Below, in pieces: positions 1 through 7,242 of a DNA stretch of 19,313 nt. This stretch comes from Firmicutes bacterium ZCTH02-B6. GTDB taxonomy: Bacteria; Bacillota; Limnochordia; Limnochordales; ZCTH02-B6. The translations under genes were made by a program, and so were the position numbers. Where the stretch lies: the NCBI GenBank assembly GCA_002159155.1, contig LZRQ01000042.1:1-19313 (forward strand), given 5' to 3'. Within the stretch, counting starts at the first letter, position 1; each line of letters opens with the position of its first letter. The notes under the pieces are model-generated. The model was given only the letters and a program-made list of their open reading frames with translations. It was not told the DNA's origin and did no database searches.

Positions 1-734
1 GCGTAGGCTTCATAGATGTCGCCTACCTCACGGACCTCTACCCCGAGGCCGAGCCCAAGGGCGTACAGGTTGATCGGACGGCCGCCGTTGTGGCGTTCAA
101 ATCGCTGCCCCAGCGGGATGAGAACGGTGCGGTGGCCGCCTGCGGCCGCGGCGTGGAGCTTTTCCACGATGCCGCCCACGGGCCCGATGGTGCCGTCAGG
201 GTTGATCGCGCCGGTGATGAGGGTGTCCAGGTTGACGTCGTGTCCCAGCAGCCCCGCCAGCACCGCCACGGTCATAATGGCACCGGCGCTGGGGCCGTCA
301 ATGTAGTCGTAGATGTCGTAGGCAATGGTGACCTCGTCCAGCGGCACGCCCGCCACACGCGTCGCCACCAGGGCTGCCATCCAGCCTGACGACCGCAGCA
401 GCGACCCGGCCCCGCTCGGGACGTCTTCAAAGAAGCCGACCCGCACCCGCGGCTCCCGGTTGCGGCTGAGGACGACCCGGTACAGGTCCAGCGAGTACCC
501 GGCGCCATCGCCGTCGTTTTCCACGTAGCTCAGCATGGGGAGGACCACTTCCCGTTCGGTGGAGAGGTCCAAGCCGGTGATGTACGCCAAGCCCGCGGAT
601 GCCCCGGCGGTTGCCACGAGCGGGGGCATGCAGAGGGTGACGAGCCAGGCCAAGACCACGAGGCTCACAAAGCAGGACGCCGGTTTCCCGGGAGGCGGCC
701 GGCGGAGGGAGCGACGGGGGCTAGCTAGCAGCAC
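1..734 (-). CDS. Membrane-anchored or secreted Lon-type S16 serine protease, partial (3' end outside window)
   Basis: Reading the minus strand from a GTG at 734 gives 244 codons open to the window edge. The start is chosen because an AGGAGGTG ribosome binding site (741-748) lies 6 nt upstream. The N-terminus is Arg/Pro-rich, followed by one hydrophobic segment at about residues 21-41, so the protein is a signal-anchored or exported one. The C-terminal half is a Lon proteolytic (peptidase S16) domain. GPSAG carries the nucleophile Ser149, and TGAINPDGTIGPVGGIVEK carries the catalytic Lys192. The Ser-Lys spacing of 43 equals that of E. coli Lon (S679/K722). There is no AAA+ domain and no PDZ domain between the anchor and the protease domain, so it is neither classical Lon nor SepM/YlbL. 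It most resembles stand-alone secreted S16 proteins known mainly from archaea. The substrate is unknown. Family assignment is firm; exact start and full length are not. Confidence 0.85.
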   Translation of the reverse strand, partial: MLLASPRRSLRRPPPGKPASCFVSLVVLAWLVTLCMPPLVATAGASAGLAYITGLDLSTEREVVLPMLSYVENDGDGAGYSLDLYRVVLSRNREPRVRVGFFEDVPSGAGSLLRSSGWMAALVATRVAGVPLDEVTIAYDIYDYIDGPSAGAIMTVAVLAGLLGHDVNLDTLITGAINPDGTIGPVGGIVEKLHAAAAGGHRTVLIPLGQRFERHNGGRPINLYALGLGLGVEVREVGDIYEAY

Positions 735-758
735 GGCAGGCACCTCCTGCTGCGCACG

Positions 759-781
759 GCCGGAGCGCCGGGCGTTCCGGC
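759..781. other. 10-bp inverted repeat in the divergent S16 protease/Gfo intergenic region
   Basis: GCCGGAGCGC and GCGTTCCGGC are separated by three bases, with one non-Watson-Crick position. The repeat lies just upstream of the protease ribosome binding site, between two divergently transcribed genes. It could be an operator or a 5'-UTR hairpin. I saw no convincing -35/-10 pair for either gene in 735-929. In such GC-rich DNA, chance is a real alternative. Confidence 0.25.
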
Positions 782-929
782 TCAAGGTCACTGCCGGGTT
801 TTGCTGACGGCGGACAACTTCCCCGGCGGCGTGCCTGGATCCTACCGTGCGGGAGGTGCACGGCTGCCCCTGGGGAATTTTCACGGGCAGGCCATCTGCA
901 GCACGAGGGAGGTCTTGCCGCTGGATACG

Positions 930-2306
930 ATGGCGAATGACGCAGCGCAGCAGGCAGGGTGTGTAACCCTGGCCCTTATCGGCGCGGGCAACCGCGGCGC
1001 GGACGTGTATGCCCGCTATGCTTTGCAGCACCCTTCGGAAGCCCGGGTGGTGGCGGTGGCGGACCCGGACCCGGGTCGCCGGGAGCGGCTGGCACAGGCC
1101 CACGGGATTCCGGCCGCCCATGTCTTTGCCTCGTGGGAGGAGCTCTTTGCCCGGCCGCGCCTGGCCGACGGGGTCATCATCGCCACGCCGGACCGGATGC
1201 ATGTGGAGCCAGCGCTCCGGGCGTTGGAGCTAGGCTACGACATCCTGCTTGAGAAACCCATCGCGCCCACCCGCGCGGAGACGCTTCTGCTGAGCGAAGC
1301 AGCGGCGCGCCACGACGGCCACATTACCGTTGCCCACGTGCTGCGCTACACGCCGTTTTTCTCAACCCTCAAGGGTCTCATCGACGAGGGCCGCATAGGG
1401 CGGCTGATGACCATCGACCATATCGAGAACATCGGCTACTGGCACTTTGCCCACAGCTATGTGCGGGGCAACTGGCGCCGCGCGGACGAGGCCAGCCCCA
1501 TGATCCTCGCCAAGGCGTGCCACGACTTGGACATCTTGCGGTGGTTGGCGGGTGCCCCGTGCTTACGGGTCGCCTCCTTTGGTCACCTAAGCCATTTCCG
1601 GGCCGAAAACAGGCCGCAGGGCGCGCCGGACCGCTGCACCGACGGCTGCCCAGTGGAGGCCACGTGCCCGTTCAATGCAGTGGCATTTTACGTCGATGGG
1701 TTGGCTGAGCATGCGGGCTGGCCGGTTTCCGTCATCACGGCCGACTTGTCGCGAGAGGGGCGACTGGCGGCCCTGCGGACAGGCCCGTACGGCCGGTGCG
1801 TCTATGCATGTGACAACGACGTCGCCGACCACCAGGTGGCGGTATTCGAGTTTGCCAACGGGGTGACAGCCACCTTGACGGTGACGGCCTTTTCGGAGGA
1901 AAACACCCGTACCCTTAAGCTCATGGGCACGGGCGGCGAGATCGTTGCGCACTTGGAAAGCGGAGAGATCGAGGTGCGGCCGTTTGGGCGGCCAGGAGCA
2001 CTGGTCGCGAGCGAGGGACGCACGGCTGCCATCGGCTCCCGGCTGCCCCGGGAAACCATCCGTGTACCGGCCGGGGCCGGGCACGCGGGAGGCGATGAGG
2101 GCCTGATGCGGGCTTTCATCGATTACGCGCGGATCCGCAAGGCGGGCGGGCGGCCCCAGGCCATGCTCACGTCCTTGGCGGAGTCGATCGAGAGCCATTT
2201 GATGGCCTTCGCAGCCGAGGAATCGCGCACCCGGGGCACCGTGGTGGACGTGGCGAACCAGGCAGCCGCGCCCCGCCTGGACGCCGCAGGCGGCGAGCTG
2301 GGCTAG
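930..2306 (+). CDS. Gfo/Idh/MocA-family NAD(P)-dependent oxidoreductase
   Basis: This 458-residue protein has an N-terminal Rossmann fold with the dinucleotide motif GAGNRG (residues 18-23) and an acidic strand end (VAVADPD, about 42-48). The family signature EKP is at 108-110, and a KACHDLD segment (195-201) supplies the usual catalytic His/Asp region of the C-terminal domain. A three-cysteine insert (C236, C240, C246; RCTDGCPVEATCP) follows. Similar inserts occur in a subset of sugar and inositol dehydrogenases of this family. Such enzymes oxidise or reduce a hydroxyl on sugars, inositols or related compounds using NAD(P)H; the substrate cannot be read from the sequence. The frame is open up to 801, but the Rossmann strand begins about 11 residues after the ATG at 930. 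A GGGAGGT at 907-913 lies 16 nt before that ATG, which is long, so a CTG at 921 is also possible. It stands alone and is convergent with nirK. Confidence 0.85.
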   Translation: MANDAAQQAGCVTLALIGAGNRGADVYARYALQHPSEARVVAVADPDPGRRERLAQAHGIPAAHVFASWEELFARPRLADGVIIATPDRMHVEPALRALELGYDILLEKPIAPTRAETLLLSEAAARHDGHITVAHVLRYTPFFSTLKGLIDEGRIGRLMTIDHIENIGYWHFAHSYVRGNWRRADEASPMILAKACHDLDILRWLAGAPCLRVASFGHLSHFRAENRPQGAPDRCTDGCPVEATCPFNAVAFYVDGLAEHAGWPVSVITADLSREGRLAALRTGPYGRCVYACDNDVADHQVAVFEFANGVTATLTVTAFSEENTRTLKLMGTGGEIVAHLESGEIEVRPFGRPGALVASEGRTAAIGSRLPRETIRVPAGAGHAGGDEGLMRAFIDYARIRKAGGRPQAMLTSLAESIESHLMAFAAEESRTRGTVVDVANQAAAPRLDAAGGELG

Positions 2307-2317
2307 AGGGCGCGCCG

Positions 2318-2348
2318 GGCGAGAGGCCCCTCGCAGGGGCCTCTCGCC
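2318..2348. terminator. Strong hairpin between the convergent Gfo gene and nirK
   Basis: A 14-bp perfect stem (GGCGAGAGGCCCCT pairing with its exact complement) has a 3-nt CGC loop. It lies 12 nt after the stop of the Gfo gene and 22 nt past the stop of nirK on the other strand. There is no T-tract on either side, so if it terminates transcription it relies on stem strength. Its position suggests a shared bidirectional terminator. Confidence 0.65.
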
Positions 2349-2369
2349 GCCGCGTTGTCGGGTCGCGTG

Positions 2370-3797
2370 CTACCTCAAAGGCTGGAAAATACCCGGGTCT
2401 TCGGGACCTTCCACGCGCAGCACGGCGATGGCTCCTTTTCCGAGCGCCCGGTTGAGGGCATGGTCCACGAGGACGTAGTCACCCGGGACGTCTACGGTGA
2501 ATTCCGCCCAAGCGGCGCCGCCGGGCGGGATCAGGGTCGTCTGCACGTTGGACACGGTTTCAGAAGCGGCCTCCCGGTGCACCACGTCGAGGACCTCGCC
2601 GATGATGTGGAACGACGAGGTCATGTTGGGCCCGCCGTTGCCGACAAACATGCGAATGCGCTCGCCCACTTTGGCCTGCATGGCCTGCTCCCCGGTCAGC
2701 GCCTGGAACTGCCCGTTAAATACCACGAAGTTGGGCTTCTCCTGCCACATGGCTTCCGGATCATGCACCGCGTGGCCGGTTTCGCCGGGCCGCAGGTTGG
2801 TGTACAGATCGCCCTGCATGATGTAAAACTCCCGATCCACCGGCGACAGGCCTGCCGCCGGCTCCACCACGATGAGGCCGTACATGCCGTTGGTCACGTG
2901 CAGCGGGACGTACGGCGTCGCGCAGTGGTACACATATACTCCCGGATTCATGGCCAGGAATCGGAATGCCTTTTCTTCGCCGGGCGCGACTTGCGTGGCC
3001 TCTGCACCACCGCCGGGGCCGTTGACAGCGTGGAGGTCGATGGAGTGCATCTGCGTGCTGTCCGGATGGTTGCGCAGGCGGAGCTCGACCGTGTCGCCCT
3101 GCCGAACCCGGATCATGGGGCCGGGGACGGTCCCGCCGAAGGCCCAGTACGTGTATGTCACGCCGTCGGCCAGTTGCCCCACCAGCTCCTTGGCTTCCAG
3201 CTCGACGACCACCGTCTGGGCACTGGTCCGGTTAACCGGGGGTGGGATGTCCGCAGGATCCTTCGCGACGCGCACGGCCGCTGGCGCCGCGGCGGCAGCT
3301 CCGGCTGGATCCGTGGCGGAGGATGAGCGGGCGGTTGCGTCCCGCGTCACGACGACCCGAGCCGTCATGCCTGCGAGGTAGTGACCGCCGGTGTCGCAGA
3401 GGATGTCGTAAACGCCTTCCTCGTTGAAGGTGAACTCCCACTTCCGACCGGGTTGCAGTTCGGGAGAGCGGAAGAGCTCCGGCTCTTTGCCCAAGGTCGC
3501 GGCAGAGGCGTTGACTACGTTGTGGCTGACGGGGTCCTGATTGACGAAGACGACGGTAGTTCCGGGCGATATCCGCACTTCTTGTCGCGCGAACTGCATC
3601 TCCTTGAGCTCGACAACGATAGTGGAGCCTGTGCCGTTGGTCGCCGCTGCGGCGGTGGTTGATGTCGCTATGGACACAGCGGGATTGCCCGAGCTGACCG
3701 TGTCCGGGCGTTCCGCGTCCCCCATGAGTCCCAGCACAAGAGCTGTCAGTGTCACAGCCGCCAGCAACAACGCGAGCCGCTTGGCATTGCCCTGCAT
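2370..3797 (-). CDS. nirK: Copper-containing nitrite reductase with an extra N-terminal cupredoxin domain
   Basis: This 475-residue exported protein reduces nitrite to nitric oxide in denitrification. Residues 8-25 form a signal or anchor helix with no lipobox Cys. Residues 58-151 form a plastocyanin-like cupredoxin with a complete type 1 copper set: H92, C134, H139 and M144. After an Ala/Ser-rich linker (about 154-185) come the two NirK cupredoxin domains. The type 1 site is H251, C292, H300 and M305. The type 2 site is H256, H291 and H446. The catalytic pair is D254 and H397. The motif YHCATPYVPLH has one residue fewer between Cys and His than the Alcaligenes enzyme. The start at 3797 is chosen because AAAGGAGG sits 7 nt upstream; an ATG two codons earlier would touch the ribosome binding site. 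The extra domain probably relays electrons to the reductase, as proposed for Hyphomicrobium NirK. No other denitrification gene is in the window. Confidence 0.93.
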   Translation of the reverse strand: MQGNAKRLALLLAAVTLTALVLGLMGDAERPDTVSSGNPAVSIATSTTAAAATNGTGSTIVVELKEMQFARQEVRISPGTTVVFVNQDPVSHNVVNASAATLGKEPELFRSPELQPGRKWEFTFNEEGVYDILCDTGGHYLAGMTARVVVTRDATARSSSATDPAGAAAAAPAAVRVAKDPADIPPPVNRTSAQTVVVELEAKELVGQLADGVTYTYWAFGGTVPGPMIRVRQGDTVELRLRNHPDSTQMHSIDLHAVNGPGGGAEATQVAPGEEKAFRFLAMNPGVYVYHCATPYVPLHVTNGMYGLIVVEPAAGLSPVDREFYIMQGDLYTNLRPGETGHAVHDPEAMWQEKPNFVVFNGQFQALTGEQAMQAKVGERIRMFVGNGGPNMTSSFHIIGEVLDVVHREAASETVSNVQTTLIPPGGAAWAEFTVDVPGDYVLVDHALNRALGKGAIAVLRVEGPEDPGIFQPLR

Positions 3798-3971
3798 GAA
3801 CATACCTCCTTTGCATTGGCGGCACCGGCAAAAGTCGCAGGGAGGCTGCCAGGCGCATGGCGCATCCCGGCGGCCGTATCGCGGGGATGCGCCAGACCGG
3901 GATAGAGGTCCTGGCGCTTTCACCGTAGGGGCAGACGCCCGTGGGGCGCGATGACCCAGGGCACGCGCCAG

Positions 3972-3987
3972 TGTGACTTGGGTCACA
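3972..3987. promoter_or_regulatory. CRP/FNR-type operator upstream of nirK
   Basis: TGTGACTTGGGTCACA is a perfect 6+6 inverted repeat fitting TGTGA-N6-TCACA, the consensus of CRP and of Bacillus-type Fnr. It lies 175 bp upstream of the nirK start and 204 bp upstream of the amt start, in the divergent intergenic region. nirK genes are commonly controlled by FNR/NnrR/DNR-family regulators sensing oxygen or NO, so nirK is the likely target. I could not find a good -10 element at the classic -41.5 distance, so the nirK promoter itself is not placed. Confidence 0.6.
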
Positions 3988-4099
3988 ATTGTCCGGCGAT
4001 GGGCGCCTGGGTAGGCCATCTGCTCGTTCTGGGGCAGGCGGCGCCGCGCGGAGTGGGACGGGCTCTATCCATAATGGTGTATACTTATCCGATGTCCAG

Positions 4100-4128
4100 T
4101 TGACGCGATAGGTGTTGGGTGATAAATT
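4100..4128 (+). promoter_or_regulatory. Sigma-A-type promoter for amt
   Basis: TTGACG (4100-4105) and TAAATT (4123-4128) are separated by exactly 17 bp, in one of the few AT-rich stretches of the window. The predicted transcription start near 4135 gives a 5' UTR of about 55 nt before the amt ATG at 4191. The FNR-like palindrome lies about 155 bp upstream of this start, which is too far for a classical class I/II site. amt may therefore be independent of it. Confidence 0.6.
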
Positions 4129-4190
4129 ACGCGGCAAATATGCGAGTGGCTGCCAGGAAATGGCAGACCCTGCCAGGGGGGTAAGGGACG

Positions 4191-5459
4191 ATGGCAGTTG
4201 AGTACGACGTGGTCATCAGTACGGTGTGGGTGCTGTTGGCGGCCTTTATGGTGTTTTTGATGCACCTCGGGTTCGCCATGGTGGAGAGCGGTTTCACCCG
4301 CGCCAAGAACACGGTGAACATCCTGATGAAGAACGTCGTAACGGTGATCATCGGGGTGGTCACCTACTACCTCGTCGGCTTTGCGCTCATGTTCGGCGAA
4401 AGCCAAGGCGGCTTTGCGGGCTGGTCGTATTTCGCCCTCAGCCACGCGAGTCTATATGACGCGGGCATTCCCGTGATGGCCTTCTGGGTGTTCCAGGCCA
4501 TGTTCGCGGCCACGTGCGCCACCATCGTGTCCGGCGCAGTGGCCGAGCGCGTTAACTTCTTGGCGTACCTAGCTTTTGCCGTGGTGATGACCGCCCTCAT
4601 TTACCCGATCGTCGGCCATTGGGTGTGGGGCAGCGGATGGCTGGCGGAGCTGGGTTTCATGGACTTCGCCGGCTCCACGGTTGTGCACTCGGTCGGGGCG
4701 TGGGGCGGCTTGATCTTCGCCCGCATGCTGGGCCCGCGGCTGGGCAAGTACGGGCCGCAGGGACAGGTGGTCTCCATGCCCGGCCACAGCATGCCGCTGG
4801 CCACCATCGGCGTATTGCTCCTGTGGTTTGGCTGGTTTGGCTTTAACGGCGGCAGCACCATCGACGGCACGACGGCGGCCCTAGCGGACATTATCGCGGC
4901 GACCATGATGGGCGGCGCTGCTGGAGGCTTGGCGGCCATGGTGCTGACGCAGCTGCGCACCGGCAAGGCCGACGCCGGCATGACCTTAAACGGAATTCTG
5001 GCGGGTCTTGTGGGCGTGACGGCAGGTGCCAACGTGTTAACCATCTGGGCGGCGCTTCTGGTCGGCGTGGCTTCCGGGCTCGTGATGGCGGCCGCGGCCG
5101 CGTTCATCGAGCGGGTACTCAAGGTCGACGATCCCGTCGGTGCCATCTCGGTACACGGTGCCTGCGGGGTGTTGGGTACCTTGGCCGTGGGGCTGTTTGC
5201 GCCCGAGGGCGGGCTCTTTTACGGCGGGGGCTGGCAGCTCCTGGGCGTGCAACTGCTGGGCGTAGTTGTCGCCTTCCTGTGGGCCGCCGCGGTGGCTTGG
5301 GTGGCGCTGGCCGTCATCGGCCGGCTGACGCCCTTGCGGGTCTCCAAGCAGGTGGAACTGGCAGGCCTGGACGTGGCGGAACATGCGGCCGTGGCCTACA
5401 GCGGCATCGCTCTGCCTGAGATGGGCTTGGCGCAGGCGGCCAGCGGCTCCCATCAATAA
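4191..5459 (+). CDS. amt: Amt-family ammonium transporter
   Basis: This 422-residue polytopic membrane protein mediates uptake of ammonium/ammonia across the cytoplasmic membrane. It has the family hallmarks: the segment GFAMVESGFTRAKNTVNILMKN near the N-terminus (27-48), and the two pore histidines in VHSVGAWGG (H166) and SVHGACG (H322). There is no long cleavable signal peptide; the first helix starts at about residue 10, as in many Gram-positive Amt proteins. The length is normal for the family, and the G-rich AGNAWLGTLxxGLF-like ends of helices are present. No glnK/glnB gene, the usual PII partner, sits beside it on either side, so control by PII would have to come from elsewhere. It is monocistronic, ending in a tandem repeat and a strong hairpin, and shares its upstream region with nirK. 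Family assignment is very sure. Confidence 0.95.
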   Translation: MAVEYDVVISTVWVLLAAFMVFLMHLGFAMVESGFTRAKNTVNILMKNVVTVIIGVVTYYLVGFALMFGESQGGFAGWSYFALSHASLYDAGIPVMAFWVFQAMFAATCATIVSGAVAERVNFLAYLAFAVVMTALIYPIVGHWVWGSGWLAELGFMDFAGSTVVHSVGAWGGLIFARMLGPRLGKYGPQGQVVSMPGHSMPLATIGVLLLWFGWFGFNGGSTIDGTTAALADIIAATMMGGAAGGLAAMVLTQLRTGKADAGMTLNGILAGLVGVTAGANVLTIWAALLVGVASGLVMAAAAAFIERVLKVDDPVGAISVHGACGVLGTLAVGLFAPEGGLFYGGGWQLLGVQLLGVVVAFLWAAAVAWVALAVIGRLTPLRVSKQVELAGLDVAEHAAVAYSGIALPEMGLAQAASGSHQ

Positions 5460-5499
5460 TCGCTGTGCTTGACCCGTGAATCGCTGTGCTTGACCCGTG
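5458..5499 (+). repeat. Perfect 21-bp tandem direct repeat overlapping the amt stop codon
   Basis: Two head-to-tail identical 21-bp copies (5458-5478 and 5479-5499) each begin AATCGCTG and end GACCCGTG. The first two bases are the last two of the amt stop codon TAA. The end of the second copy forms part of the left arm of the downstream hairpin. It could be a recent slippage duplication or a pair of binding sites; nothing in the window decides. Confidence 0.8.
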
Positions 5500-5532
5500 G
5501 TCCGCTGGCGAGAGCCCGCCAGCGTACCACGG
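5495..5532 (+). terminator. Long hairpin after amt
   Basis: CCGTGGT and CGCTGGCG pair with CGCCAGCG and ACCACGG around an AGAGCC loop, with one internal mismatch, giving 15 base pairs. It begins 36 nt after the amt stop and is followed by a C-rich run rather than a T-tract. It is probably the amt terminator, or a 3'-end stabilising structure. Confidence 0.5.
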
Positions 5533-5634
5533 CCCCCCTCCGGGGCGGGACATGCCACCGAACGCTTGGGGGCAGGATCCTGCGCCGTCCGGGTGAAATG
5601 TGGACCCATGACGACCTGGAGGTGAGCCCTCGGA

Positions 5635-6432
5635 ATGGAAGCGTCGGTGCGAGGTACACGCCTGGTCTACGACGACGTGGGTCAGGGCCCGCCGATCGTG
5701 TTTTTGCACGCGTTCCCACTCAATAAGGCCATGTGGCGCCGGCAGCTCGAGGCTGCCGCAGCAGCGGGCTGGCGGGCGCTGGCGGTGGACCTCCGGGGCT
5801 TTGGCGGTTCGGAGGCCGGTTCCGAGCCGTTTACGATGGACGTGTGCGCCGACGACGTCGCGGCACTGCTGGACCGCCTAGACATCCAGGAACCCGTCGT
5901 GCTGGCCGGGCTCTCCATGGGCGGTTATGTGGCTTTTGCTTTTGCGCGCCGGTACCCGCAGCGGCTGCGGGCCCTGGTGCTGGCCGATACGCGGGCGGAG
6001 CCCGACACCCAAGAAGGCCGCACCGGGCGCTACGAGCAGGCGCAGCGGGTGGAGCAGGACGGCGTAGACGTTGTCGTCGAGGCCGTGCTGCCGCGGCTGG
6101 TGGGGGAGACGACCCGCGTCCGGCGCCCCGAGGTGGTGGCCGAGGTGCGGGAGATGATGGCGGCGGCGAGGCCCGCGGGGGTGGCGGCCGCCCTGCGGGG
6201 GCTGGCCGAGCGGCCCGACAGCCGGCCGACGTTGGCCGACATTGAGGTGCCGACGTTGATCATCGTGGGCGAGGAGGACGTCATCACACCGCCGGCGTTG
6301 GCGGAAGCCATGCACGCCGGGATCAAAGACAGCCGGCTGGCGGTTATCCCGGGTGCCGGCCACCTGCCCAACATGGAAACGCCGGAGGCCTTTAACGACG
6401 CGCTCCTCGGTTTCCTGGAGGCGGTGCGTTAA
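5635..6432 (+). CDS. Alpha/beta-fold hydrolase
   Basis: This 265-residue cytoplasmic protein has a complete alpha/beta-hydrolase catalytic triad. The nucleophile Ser94 sits in GLSMGG, Asp215 in VGEEDVITPP and His243 in GAGHLPNME. The oxyanion-hole motif HAFPLN is near residue 25, and a lid follows at about 115-190. Overall layout and length fit the 3-oxoadipate enol-lactonase/haloperoxidase-like esterase group. That group covers many substrates and no aromatic-degradation gene is nearby, so the reaction is not assigned. A GGAGGTGA ribosome binding site lies 9 nt before the ATG. The gene is separated from amt by a hairpin and converges on the ABC-transporter operon with only 15 bp between stop codons. 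Confidence 0.85.
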   Translation: MEASVRGTRLVYDDVGQGPPIVFLHAFPLNKAMWRRQLEAAAAAGWRALAVDLRGFGGSEAGSEPFTMDVCADDVAALLDRLDIQEPVVLAGLSMGGYVAFAFARRYPQRLRALVLADTRAEPDTQEGRTGRYEQAQRVEQDGVDVVVEAVLPRLVGETTRVRRPEVVAEVREMMAAARPAGVAAALRGLAERPDSRPTLADIEVPTLIIVGEEDVITPPALAEAMHAGIKDSRLAVIPGAGHLPNMETPEAFNDALLGFLEAVR

Positions 6433-6447
6433 CGCGAGACATCGCGA

Positions 6448-7227
6448 CTAGTGGTGGAGGATCTGCGATAGAAACAGCCGCGAACGCTCGTGCTGCGGGT
6501 TGGTAAAGAAAGTTTCCGGGTCGGCTTCTTCCACGATGTTGCCCTGATCAAAGAACAAAATGCGGTCCGCGACCTCGCGGGCGAAGCCCATCTCGTGGGT
6601 GACCACCAGCATCGTCATGCCCGAATGGGCCAGCTCGCGCATGACGTCCAGCACTTCCTTGATCATCTCGGGGTCCAGCGCACTGGTCGGCTCGTCAAAC
6701 AGCATGATCTTGGGTTGCATGGCCAACGCCCGGGCGATGGCAACCCGCTGCTGCTGGCCGCCTGACAACTGCCCCGGGTACTTGCGGGCTTGGTCGGGGA
6801 TGCCGACCCGTTCCAGGAGCTGCATGGCCAGCTCCTCCGCGTCCTTGCGCTTCATTTTGCGCACCCAGACGGGCCCGAGGGTAATGTTGTCCAGTACCGT
6901 CAGGTGGGGGAAGAGGTTAAACTGCTGGAATACCATCCCCACCTCCCGGCGGATGGCCTCGATGTTGCGCACGTCGCCGGAGAGCTCGATCCCGTCCACG
7001 ATGATGCGTCCCCGGTGATGCTCCTCCAGCCGGTTGATGGTGCGGATAAACGTCGACTTGCCGGAGCCCGACGGTCCGCAGATGACGATCTTTTCGCCCC
7101 GCCGCACCGTGGTGCTCACGCCCCGCAGGGCGTGGTAGCTGCCGTACCACTTGTGGACATCTTCACAGATGATGATGGGATCCGCCGTCGACTGGCCTTG
7201 GGCCTTGTATCCGGGTTGGGCGCTCAT
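6448..7227 (-). CDS. Polar amino-acid ABC transporter ATP-binding protein
   Basis: This 259-residue ATPase powers amino-acid import. It has every ABC motif: Walker A GPSGSGKST (51-59), Q-loop FQQFNLFPH (about 100-108), signature LSGGQQQ (154-160), Walker B IMLFDEP with D178/E179, D-loop SALD, and switch His211 in VTHEMGFARE. Sequence and length match the GlnQ/AapP/HisP group of polar amino-acid importers. The ATG at 7227 is preferred over the one at 7233 because AGGAGG lies 8 nt upstream of the former but only 2 nt from the latter. It is the last gene of the operon, starting 15 nt after the stop of the upstream permease, so translation is probably coupled. Confidence 0.93.
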   Translation of the reverse strand: MSAQPGYKAQGQSTADPIIICEDVHKWYGSYHALRGVSTTVRRGEKIVICGPSGSGKSTFIRTINRLEEHHRGRIIVDGIELSGDVRNIEAIRREVGMVFQQFNLFPHLTVLDNITLGPVWVRKMKRKDAEELAMQLLERVGIPDQARKYPGQLSGGQQQRVAIARALAMQPKIMLFDEPTSALDPEMIKEVLDVMRELAHSGMTMLVVTHEMGFAREVADRILFFDQGNIVEEADPETFFTNPQHERSRLFLSQILHH

Positions 7228-7242
7228 GGGCATGTCCTCCTC

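Noticed and set aside
801..929. Upstream extension of the Gfo/Idh/MocA frame
   Set aside because: It adds 43 non-conserved residues before the Rossmann fold, and the purine-rich ribosome binding site lies inside it.
2355..3326. A 323-codon open frame on the plus strand
   Set aside because: It is antisense to nirK, whose copper ligands are all intact on the minus strand.
3798..4019. In-frame upstream extension of nirK to an ATG at 4019
   Set aside because: It reads through the FNR-like operator and adds Arg/Ala-rich sequence before the signal peptide. The well-spaced ribosome binding site is at 3797.
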